A stretch of 64,000 nt of DNA from Oidiodendron maius Zn (Eukaryota > Ascomycota > Leotiomycetes > Myxotrichaceae). Below the pieces are notes generated by a model, which did no database searches, had not been told where the DNA came from, and was given only the letters and a program-made list of their open reading frames with translations. Positions 1-10,055 of the stretch are shown here, piece by piece. Both the position numbers and the translations under genes were made by a program. The stretch's first letter is position 1; each line of letters opens with the position of its first letter. The DNA lies in assembly GCA_000827325.1 (NCBI GenBank), contig KN832876.1, positions 1,426,001 to 1,490,000 on the forward strand, given 5' to 3'.

Positions 1-1368
1 CAAGGCATATCCAAAATTGGCCCCTCCTCTCCGCTGCCGGGTCTCCCCCAAACCACCTCTCCCTTTGGCGTACTCCCTTCACCCAACCGCATTGCAATCG
101 AAAATACAGTCCTCACTCTACTCTGTACTGGCAGACGCTCGTCCTCTTGTGCACAGATTGCCTGGGGTGCATTGAACCCGTCCGCAAATATGCTCTTCCT
201 CAGTATCTCCCCATCAACCTTCTCCCCTTTCTCATCCATCTCCCTTGCCAATTCCTCCACACGTGCCAGCCGAATAGAAGACCCGGAAAGCCATCCTGTC
301 TCCCTGACATACTTATTAGACAGAAAATGATTAGTATGAAATACCATACCCCGATCATCGGGATCCAGATACGCGTTTCCCAAGGGAGAGAGCTCGAGCC
401 CCTTCGGGCCTGACGGGTCGGCGATAAGGATATGCGCGCTCGATGCGACGCCTCCTAGAGACTCAAGCTTGGAGACGGCATCGGCGGCAGAAGGAGAAGA
501 GAGGCAGATGCGCAGAGCGAGATGGACGGGGATCTTGCTCGAGTCGGCTGGTTTGGCACGGATAGCGTTCAGACAGACGCCCACAGATGACGAGTTGAAG
601 CCGATTTTGCCTATAATGCCGGCCTGGTATGATGTGAATAATAGGATGTGGGAGTTAAAGCTTAATAGAACGTAATAATAGAATATAAAGGTGGCATACA
701 GTTACCAAAAATAAAGGGGGGTGGCAATAAAACGAGCCAATAGAATGTAACTATAGAATAACAACAACGCTCTCCATTCCAGAGTTACGCTCATGCTCAC
801 AAGACAAACAAATAGAACACATACCTCGGTAACCATAAACACCTTCGGCAATCCGCCCGTCTCAATCGACATCATAACCAGATTCTTCTTGACGCTCTCC
901 ACCCAGTCCCAATTCTGCGCCAGGACCACATCACCCTCCCCCTCACGTCTCATCCTCCACCCCAGACTTGTACACCCATCCGAGAATAAGCCCAGCGCGA
1001 TCTCGCTCCTACAATTCAGCGCCACGACATCCAGGACATCAACCAAGCCCGCTCCTTCAGCAATACCGCGCATCTCCTCGTACAAATCCGGCGTGAGACG
1101 CTCGATCGTACTGGCGTATTCGCGCGCTATTGAGCGCACGGATGGCCAGTCTAGCTTGGACGTGTGCTGGAACATTGATTCATAGATCTGCATCTGGCTG
1201 CGGATCTTACCTGCCAGACGTCTGCCATGCTCGAGGCCGATCTTGGGAGAAAATGCAGGCGTTAGCCTTTTCCTCGTCTGATGTGAACGATGGGCGGGGG
1301 TGGGAATAAACCTCTCTGGAAGAGCCGGAAAGGGAGATCTTCTCTGGGGGTATGTATTCAGCAACCAT
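1..1368 (-). CDS. penicillin acyltransferase-like Ntn hydrolase (AAT/C45 family), 3' end beyond window
   Basis: This is a relative of fungal acyl-CoA:6-aminopenicillanic acid acyltransferase, a self-cleaving N-terminal-nucleophile hydrolase. I read three exons on the minus strand: 1368-1312, 1241-825 and 623-1, with introns 1242-1311 and 624-824. Both junctions keep frame. The first brings SGSSRE next to IGLEHG, matching the family's GTPFEIGYEHG block; the second gives VTE-AGIIGKIGFNS, another family block. The autocatalytic cysteine is in DGCTSLG (about residue 109; Cys103 in the Penicillium enzyme). QNWDW and HTNHFL also fit. About 365 residues are visible against about 357 in the family, so only the extreme C-terminus is missing. 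That hides whether a peroxisomal PTS1 is present. No isopenicillin N or ACV synthetase gene lies in this window, so a role in penicillin synthesis cannot be assumed. Such homologues are common in non-producers and their substrates are mostly unknown. The 201-nt second intron is long for this region. Confidence 0.85.
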
Positions 1369-1680
1369 CTTGATTATCCCAGGGTGAATTTATTCTCTCT
1401 TCAGAGTGCCTGGCCGAGATTGAGAGATGAAGTCCCCATTTGCGCTATCCCACTCTCGCTTAACCCCTTAACCCCGCTTTCACAACATATGGGGTGAATC
1501 CCCCGATGTTGATAGCATTTGCAAACTGCTTGAGTGGAACATATCATTAGCAGTTCAATAGCCCGCACTATCCCAGTTACAAAGACCAAAAACTTGTGCT
1601 GGAATGTAGTAAATGTTGAATCATCAATACCTAGAACTAGATGAGCTACCTGCTCTAGCAATTCTTCCATCCACCTACCA
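1369..1680. other. spacer: promoter of acyltransferase-like gene and 3' region of EME1
   Basis: This 312-bp stretch lies upstream of the minus-strand acyltransferase-like gene and downstream of the EME1 stop. I see no gene or recognised regulatory motif in it. Confidence 0.5.
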
Positions 1681-3692
1681 CTAAACATAGCAACTCCACT
1701 CATCCATGCTTGTAAACACACTATGCAACCTCCTACTGATTGAGGGCCCGACCCTGCGGTCCGTGAACGCGCCGTTCTTGCTCACCGTCTTCCTGCAGTC
1801 CTGCAGCGCCAGCGGCCCGTCCCGCTGCAAGGCTGCTGTAAGCTCCCGCACCGTTGGGTGCTCGGCCGCGATGCCGTGCGCCACGGCGGCCGTGATCTGG
1901 GTCATCTCCTGCAGCATGCGGGTGAAGGTGTCGGCGGCATCCTCACCGCTGCGGACTTGCCCGGCTTCCATGCAGAAAGTAGTGTTTAGGGCTTGTTCGC
2001 GGAGCCTGAGGAAAGAAGATCGTTAATATGCCTTCTTAGATGCATGGGAATTAATGTGAGAGGGATATATACTTACCGATACGGAATGGTCGAAATGTGT
2101 TGCGTAAATACCAATATCCACTCTGCTGTCTCAATCATGGCAGCAGTATGGTGAATCAACGCTCCATGCTTCACCTGCAATCGAAGAAGCGCATCTTCTA
2201 CCAGGTCCTCATCAATATACTCCTCCTGCTTCTTCTTCTTGGCCCGTTGACTCGCAGCAGGTTCATCTTGGCCCTGATTCCGAACTGTTTCAGTGTACTT
2301 CCTATTCTGGATCGTCTTGTTCTTTCTCATCCAGGCCGTCAGCCCCTCTATCAAGTAGATAATCTTGCAAGATGGGAATTTGGCTCTTAGCTGAAGAAAA
2401 TGAGCATCGAGATCCTTTCCCTCCTCGCCAATGGCTAGCTCGACAAACTCCTTGGCGGATAGGATGAACAGGGCGTGGTTCTCCCTCTTAATGTGAGTCG
2501 GGACCGGTACCCACTGCCCGGCCTCTTCGTTGTAGTCCGACGAGATGTCTCTACTCCACCTGACAACAGGTAATGTGCTCTCCCAGCTCGAATGTCTGAT
2601 TTCTGCCTTGTCCAACAACTTAGTTACCTGTGTACCTAGATCCGAGACCAACATCGTGGACGGGATATCGACCATCATCTCGTGACTTGACTTCTGCTTG
2701 CTCGTACGAACAACATTGACCCTAGCAAGTTCAGCCAACCTCTCCTTCTCGTTGGCTTTCTCTTCCCTCTCTAAACGCTTTCGCTCCTTCTCAGCCTCCT
2801 TAGCTGCCTTCTTGGCTTGCATCTCCTCAGCCTTCGTCACAGCCTCCCTTGCTTTCTTCTCTTTCACTCTGTCGGCATAATAGTTATCCAGCACGGATAA
2901 ATCTCCGTTCGGCGCATCATTTCCAACGATCTCACCGAGATCAGGCAGGTCTATGTCAGACGGATCCGATATATCGTACCCGTCGCCCTTCTTCCTGCCC
3001 TTCTTCTTCGCCAAAGTCCTCAGTCCAAAAACATCATTCTCATCACTCTCCCCCATATCCACTCGCCTTGTCCTCCTCTCCTCCTTTCTTCTCGCGATAT
3101 CTGCAAATGGATCCGGCGAGCTCGTAAACACAATTGGGTCTGATTCTAGCACCATGCCCATGGCGTTCGACTTCTGCATACTCGGATTACTGGACTTTCG
3201 TGTCTCGGGTTTGGACGAGGAGTATTCTCTGTTCGATAGGCATCTCCGGAACCCAGACATTTGAGCTGCTTTGGGCTTCGGGAGTAGGATTTCCGGGGAC
3301 GAGGAAAGGCGTCGCTTCTTTCCCGGCGGGAGGTTAATGGCATATGAATTGTCAATGCTTATTGCGCTATCGAAGTTGTCGGAGTTGAAGTACACTGCAT
3401 TGCTGTGGTAGGATGTCACTACGGGCTTGTTGGCGGCATTTAATCTGGATTTGAGTGTTGCGGACGGCTGCGAAGGAGCGCGGATAGCCGGCTTGGGTGA
3501 TTTCCGGGATATCTCGACATCGCTATCGGAGGATAGTGAGAACCAGGCATCGTTTTCTCGTTTTGGGATTTTGCATGTGAGTGATCTCTTAGTGAGAGGC
3601 GGACTTGATACCCTAGGGACGTTCTCTTTGCTGCTAAATATGCTCGTCCGCAGCTCAGGGCTCGAGAGAAGATCAATCACTTCGACCGGCAT
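1681..3692 (-). CDS. EME1: Eme1/Mms4-type crossover junction endonuclease subunit
   Basis: Non-catalytic partner of Mus81 in the structure-specific nuclease that resolves branched DNA during replication-fork repair and recombination, in the nucleus. Two exons (3692-2077 and 2005-1681) with a 71-nt intron at 2006-2076 give 646 residues. The junction rebuilds an Arg codon and continues into LREQALNTTFCMEAG. The start MPVEVIDLLSS was chosen because Eme1 proteins often open with this SIM-like motif; the open frame further upstream has no ATG. The first half is disordered and charged, with a Lys/Glu-rich coiled segment (about 290-350). The ERCC4-like nuclease fold follows (VVRWSRD, IIYLIEGLTAW), then the C-terminal helix-hairpin-helix region ending VGPSISRRLHSVF. 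No ERKxxxD catalytic motif is visible, as expected for this subunit. The sequence CACGTG lies at 3838-3843, about 150 bp before the start. Confidence 0.88.
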
Positions 3693-4148
3693 TGCACATG
3701 GACTACTGCTCCATTGAGCCCTCAATCTTGCTGTGTAGAATTTCGACTGTCTAATGTGTAGGCGATAACCCGCAACCACAGCAACATGCAACCGCGCCGA
3801 GGGACGCGACTATCTTAGCGCGAACTGTAGACGGTGTCACGTGCCTCCGTGGGCAATTTTGCTTGCCCCTGAAAGAACTGAGGCTGTAGGACACGTCGCA
3901 GACAATATGCATATGATTAAATCTCATCTATTAGAGCTAATTTCAACAATCTTGCTCTGCCCTTTGGAGCAGGATGTTTACAAGTATGTACATGACCGAC
4001 CCCAACGCCATTGCCAAATGCCGGGTATGCTGCAGACGCCACTCCTACTCCCATGAAAAAAACCTGTCCATGATGATAAAGAGCATATTACCAGAGTCCA
4101 TCAAGAAAGGTAAGTCAAGAATCGAAACACATGACTCATCCACCAGCA
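3693..4148. other. spacer: EME1 promoter and KCS1 3' region
   Basis: No gene is recognised here. It contains a CACGTG E-box at 3838-3843 and GC-rich sequence next to the EME1 start. Confidence 0.5.
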
Positions 4149-7100
4149 TCAAAAGCTGATATAGCTATCGTCGTCGTATGACAAGTACCCATTTCCATTT
4201 TCGCCATTCTCATTTTTGGACGCCTTCCCCATCTCTTTGCATAGTAATTCATGTTGGATAGCGAAGAAATACTTCTTCAAGCTCCTCAAACCTCTCAAAA
4301 ATCCATTATCGGGTGATTCCGGATGTTGTGGTGGACAAGGCAAGCCATCCGGACGGAAGCCTTCTTTTGCCACGGAATTGGCAAAATCCGCCATCTTGAA
4401 ATCAATCTCATGCTTCTTACTCGTATCACGTTCTGTCGCTGCACTATCGCTCTCGTCGTCGCCTGGTACCTCTCCATCATAGACCATTAGCAAGCTCGCG
4501 GCATAAAAGCGATACCCCACGAGGCCGCGAATCAGGACTTCTAGCTCGTTGAGCTTCCGTAATATAGTTGGAATATGTCGCAAGACGCTGGAGTCATCGA
4601 CTCCGTCGTGCAAGAATCTTGTGAGGGCATCTTGAAACTCGCGCCCTACAGTCAGACTGCGACCGAAATATTTATCCAGGTAGATATAACTTTGGGTTTT
4701 GACATCCCACACCTGCAGCCCGCAAACTCGAACACCCAGTTCGTGGGATGTCGTAGAGGCACCCTTCCGGCGTTGAGAAGCTTGCTTCTTCTCGTTGGCA
4801 TACACGCCATATTGGCGGGTTCCCATCTTGAGATCCATGATACAGGGACGCTTCATGCCTGCCGTCAAATCCTCCAGAAGTAAAAAGTATTCAACGCGTG
4901 ATTCTTTTTGAGTCTGTGCTTCTTTCGGATTCAGAGGCCTCGGCACGATCAGATGGGTTGGGATTCGTTGCTTCCTGGGGCTGATGGGAGTCTCGACAGA
5001 CTCGGCGTTGACTGGCTCCGGAGCTTCAGGTTTTAAGGCCTGACCATTTCCAGATGAATTTTCCTTTGCTGTCGCCTTTGAGGATGGCGTGGCCCCTTCG
5101 AGATCCATTGGGAAGACGTCTTCCTCGACATCGCCTTTGTAACCAGCGTCATCTGCCTCCTCAAAGTACTTTAAACTGCCCCGATCGTCAGCAACCTCCA
5201 GGGGCTTTCGACGCAGCCCGCCACTTGAGTAGCGTCTTTGACGTTTACCCTTTGGAGAGCTCGCAATTTCAGGTTCCGGAGCGCTCGTTCCGGTTTTCCT
5301 GTCAATGACAACTCTCCCATCCTCAATCCTGTGGCCCCCGTCGCTTAAGATTGGGACACTGGGCCGAGTTCTGGATGAAGGAGTCATGCAATTTCGCTCA
5401 GCTGCTACTCTCATAGCTTTCCTATGCATTGATTCGTCGGCCGGATTTGGAGAAGTGGAAAGACCGTTTGGAGAGGTTTTGAGATTTGAATAGGAGTTAG
5501 CCGTTCGCAGGGCATGGCTACTACGAAGAGCAGGTAGAGACCTATTCTGGGACGCGGGTTTCTTGTGGCGATGGATAGGTATCGGCTGCTGTAAGAACGC
5601 CTCACCGAAGACCTGATATCGTAGCTTATTATTAATCGTCGTCGCACCCCAGCTGTTTGCATGCTTGCTCGACAATCCCGGTCTTGACGAACTGCGTTCA
5701 TCAGCGGAGAGGGACTCTTTCCGCTGAAGGCTTTTTTCAGTCGCCATTGCAGCAACACCATTGCTCTTTGAACGACGTCCTAAGTCTACCATGAGTGGGT
5801 GAGGCTGCAAGAAACTCTTGGGTATGATGTGTCGGTTATCCGCGAAGGTAACCGTTGGAATAGGAGCCAAGGACGGATGCTGCATGGACTGGCTGATAAT
5901 CCTGAGCTGCTCAGGCACGCTGTCCATAGTATTATTTGCGGCTGCGTCCTTGGGTTGCTCGGCCATGTCGCCATTGGCAACATCATGCCGTTCAACACTT
6001 GAATCTGGGCCATCCTTTTTAATACCCTTGCGCCGTACTTGCTTCTCGAGGGTGACGTTGAGAACTCCAATGTATCTGTAAATTGAAATAACCTCATTAG
6101 TAAACAATCTGGATTGCAGGAATGCCGACATGTAGGGCCTTGGGAAAGAGCTCATCTTCAGGGCTAGCGACCCAGCAATGAGGGGAGACGAAAATCATAC
6201 AAACCTCGGCAGGAATTTCAACAGCTGCGGGTGATAGCGCTCGACCTTCTCGTAGAATTCATTCTCGCGATTGCTGAGTTGTTTACACACGGCACGTTTC
6301 GAGAACCGCCACAGGCTGGTGTGGCCTCCCACTTGATGGCGATATGGGATCAACTCGATGGCTTCTAACGGCTGCTTAGAATCAGGCAGTTCATCGCTGA
6401 CATGTCGATTGTTTCCACTAGGAAGGAATCCCTCTGGCTTCAAGGACCCAAATGGCGTGAATACGCGGTCTTCAATCAAATCTTCGCCTGCGGTAGTATA
6501 CCCACTGTCTTCGAGGATTTCTTGTTCTGCACTCGAGGCATCTCCGGGCTCAGAAGGGACGCTTTCCCTCTCGGCATACGAGCTGGGAGGCTTTACACGC
6601 ACAGGCGATGCTACGGATACTGCTCGAGATGCTAAGTCCTTCTGGGGTAGGTCACGTGGTGGCACTTCATATTGCTCAAGCCATCGCTGGATGTTTGAGA
6701 CGTCCATAGAACGACGATCCTCGGCTCGGTGATCTGGGACGCTCTCGAATACGTTATCGTCGCCATCTGAGGAGTCACGAGCGCTCTGGTGGGGGAGGAA
6801 AAGGGCAGAGGAGATCTGCTCCTCGCCCGACTCGTCCTCTTCATCCGCACTCTTAGCAGGGGACAGCTCGGCCCCTTCACCACTACTGTCTTCATCTTTC
6901 TCGCTCGCTTTAACCGATTTAATTTCTGATCCATCACTTCCGTCTCTGGGTCTCTCCGATTCGGCGACGGGCAGGCTTCGGGAGAAGGACGTGCCCTTGG
7001 TCGCCCCAGGAGTGAGGTTGTGGTGTTTTCGTATCTCGTCAAGCAACTGAGGCGGCAGGGACCTGACCTGCTCTTTTGGGCCTTCGACATCGGTAGCAAG

Positions 7101-8474
7101 GTCAACGTGTCCATCTTCTATATTGAGTCCCTCAGCCGACTTCAAATCCACGTCGAGTTGCCGCGGCATGGATTGCGATCCTGGCCGGCCATCCTCGGCG
7201 GACGACCGATTCCCATCCTCTGATGGAATGTCTGGGACGTGAATGCGATGAACCGAGTCTCGTGTGAAAGACTCCTGAAGCTTCTTTCCCACGTCCGCAC
7301 CACGCAAGGCCTTCGCCGGAGATGATCCCTCCTTGGACCGACCCCTTCCTCGGGCCTCCCGCTTCTTCGTCCTGTCTTCCGGGAGGCCTTCCTTGAAGAA
7401 GCCCAGGCTGTGGCTCGCCTTCCGACTGCGGTTGTTGGGCTCGACTCCGGCCATGGCATCCGTGATCAGCTTCTCGACCCGGCCTCCCTGGTCATCACCC
7501 CCACGCTCGTTAATGGACCATGCCTTCTCGGCCGCAGCATTGGGGAGGGGATACCGCCAGGCTCGGTATGTGGCCCGCACGCCTTCCGTGGGCGGGCTTT
7601 TCGCGATAACATCGGCAGGCGTGGGAGTGCGCCGCTGCGCCGGAGGGGAGGCCAAGGCGGTATCGCCCGCGTTCCTCAGGGATGCGCCACTAGGGGAGAC
7701 CTGCACTCGCCTCTCCTTCTCGGTGCGCTCCAACGATGTACCTCTGCCACGATGATGGCCATTAAGGCGATCAGGCCGTGCCTGGGCCGCGGCCTCATGT
7801 CGATCGTAGGGGAAGAATTGGCTCGCAGAAGGTGCCATGCTCAGGAGACCAGCTCTAGCGGGAGCCACCACCATCGTCCGGGTCGTGGGCTGGGGACGAG
7901 TCAGCTCATTTCGACGGGCCTCGCTCTCGGGGGTGGGCGTGGTCTCGCGCGAGCCGGGACTCGGATGGTCGTCGTCGTGGTCGTCGTCGGTCTGTGGCTG
8001 GGGGCCGGTGTCAGAAGAATCGGCGGCCAAAGCCAGCGTGAGGAGTGAGGTCGAGATGGAGCGGGAGGCGAGCGGGTGGTGCAGTGGCCATGGAGGATCA
8101 GAGGGCGATTGGGAGGAGGGAGGTGGTGAGAGGGGTACAGGAGGAGATCGAGCCGTCGAGGGGGCAGCGGTGGAGGTGGCGGAGGAAGCATTTTTATAAG
8201 AAGAATGATGCTGCATCTTCTTTTGATAACGGCGGCCGTGCTCCTGCGCCTGCACCTGCGCCTGCGCCTGCACCTGCACCTGCCCCAGTGCCTGCACTTG
8301 GTCGTCGTCGTCGTGCTGCTGGTGCTGATGCTGGTACGGTTGCTGCTGATCCGGGGACTGCAACAGCGACTGCTGCTTCTTCAGCCAGGCGGCTGGTGGT
8401 GGTGACCCCTGGACGGGGGGCTTCAGGATGTCTGGGGGTGCGGCATTTTCGGGGACGGACTGCGACGGGGACAT
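4149..8474 (-). CDS. KCS1: inositol hexakisphosphate kinase (IP6K, Kcs1)
   Basis: Phosphorylates IP6 (and IP5) to diphosphoinositol phosphates, signals for phosphate homeostasis, vacuole and telomere control. Two exons (8474-6205 and 6075-4149) flank a 129-nt intron at 6076-6204, giving 1398 residues. The junction LLKFLPR-YIGVLNVT is conserved in the family. The first 700 residues are low-complexity: poly-Gln/His, Asp runs, Pro/Ser-rich and many SP sites. The kinase core begins near SLWRFSKRAVCKQL (about 715). It has the IPK signature PxxxDxKxG as CIMDLKMGTRQYG (about 1165), then ASLLMVYDGE and FKMADFANS, equivalent to the catalytic SLL and metal-binding IDF motifs. The start is the first ATG of the frame (MSPSQSVPEN); the frame upstream of it has only GTG. 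Spacing and length fit fungal Kcs1, which typically has long disordered N-termini. Possible regulatory sequence lies in the unusually long 1.6-kb upstream spacer. Confidence 0.92.
8240..8312. repeat. hexanucleotide CCTGCG/CCTGCA tandem repeat plus GTC run inside KCS1
   Basis: About nine imperfect copies of a 6-bp unit (CCTGCG/CCTGCA) run from 8240 to 8297, followed by a short (GTC)n tract. On the minus strand they encode alternating Gln-Val/Gln-Ala (QVQVQAQAQVQAQ) and a short poly-Asp in the disordered N-terminus of Kcs1. Such coding repeats often vary in length between strains. Confidence 0.85.
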
Positions 8475-10055
8475 GAGGAGGCGGACATCGATGGCGATCG
8501 AGCATCCGGCCACCGTGTGGGAGACGCCTCGACTGATTCGCGGGCGGCAGATTTGGGGGGTTCGGGGGTGGGAAGAACAGAGAGATGACAGAAATGGGCG
8601 AGGACGGTGAGGTGGGTAGTCACGTTGCAGGGCGGGTGGCCGTCAATGGAGGGAGCGGGGGGGGGGAGACGAGGAGGAGGAGAAGGAGGCTCGTCTGGGA
8701 GATTTCGGAGGTTGGATTGTGGCGGGAGCAGAGAAGGGCAGTGAGTGGTGATAGTGAGCTGTGGTTGTAGCCGGGGGAGAGTATGTCTCGTCCGTTGGGG
8801 GAGGAAGCAGTAGTGGTGATGGTATTAGTGGTGGTGGTCGCAGTCGTGGTCGTAGCAGTGGGCAGTGGGCAGTGGCCGTGGCAATGGTGGGTGGTGGTGG
8901 TTAGTCGTGATTTTGATTTTGCGGGACTTTTCCTCCTGCGATAAGGTTAGAAGGGGCGTGCCACCCGCCCTCGCTCCCCCTCCGTCTCCAGTCCTTTGGT
9001 ACGCTGGTTTCGGCTGGTCGCTTAGATGCACCAGCCACACTGCCACCGCCACAATCTTTTCTCTCACCTTCTCCTCCTTCCAACCAATCACTTCCCCCCC
9101 AATTCACCCTCCAACCCCCTCGGTCCAGGGCAACACGCGGAATCTAAAATCTGAGACTAACTCTACGGTAGCTGGTCTACTGAGGACCGTCCCAGTCTAG
9201 AGTGGGAAAGAGGTAGGCGATGGGATGGATGGATGGAGGTATGTATTTAGTGACCCCACCTCCCTCCCCTTCTCCCGGGCCCAAGGCAACTTCATACATG
9301 TCTCTGCTGCGACCCTCACCACAGGCGCCACGGCCGCCGCCCAAGGAGGAAGAAAAACGAGCGCGCAGGAAAAAAACAAAACCAGAAAGTATCTCATCCC
9401 TTCCCTTCCTTCTTCTCTCTTTTCTCCTCCCCCGGCCAACGTCCAAGCTCCCCTCGCTGCCACAAGTCGCATCACACCCTATCAATCGCCCACGTTGCCC
9501 CCCGAGGACAACCGCGGCCCTCCAACGCTCGACCATGGTGGAAAAGACTCTGGGAAGTTCTACGCAATAGTACATAATTTCTACCTGTGGTAAGAAAGTG
9601 CCAATCACGTTCCCCCGCGCCCGGGTCAATGATGTGAGAAACCGTGGCTCATTTCGTATCCCGCCCACTTATCATCTTGTTCACCGTCCGAACGCGAGAT
9701 GGCCCTTCGATGCGAGGGGGTCTGATACAGTCTCTCGGAGCATCGAGAGACCGTCCGCGAGGTGCTGCAGGACTCTTTCATGGTAATATCTACTTGTTTT
9801 GCACTGTACGCTCTGTTGTAGTATATTGGTGATGAGCGTCTCTTCCTGGCCTATCGAGGAGACGCATGCCAAACCGTCAACGGGTATCAAACTCTAAACG
9901 GCCCACCTCCCATTCCCTGAACTCCTCTTTTCAGACCCAGAACTCCCATCCCATATCTATCTATATCCTCCACAGGTCTCGCTCTCAAACCCAGCCCGCA
10001 TACATCCTGCACGCCACCACGATGCCACACATCCGCAACGGTTTTGGGGACAGGC
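8475..10055. other. 1.6-kb spacer: long KCS1 upstream region
   Basis: No protein gene could be supported. The part next to KCS1 is GT/GGT-rich, with an 11-G run near 8656-8666 and the GTGG-rich block reported separately. A CCAAT box lies near 9078. Pyrimidine-rich stretches between 9240 and 9480 look like a fungal promoter or 5' leader reading toward KCS1. The far end holds the 3' region of the 999-residue gene. Confidence 0.45.
8811..8903. repeat. GTG/GGT-rich simple-sequence block
   Basis: Degenerate GTGGTG/GGTGGT and GGCAGTG repeats cover about 90 bp upstream of KCS1. They are non-coding and simple in composition. Confidence 0.7.
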
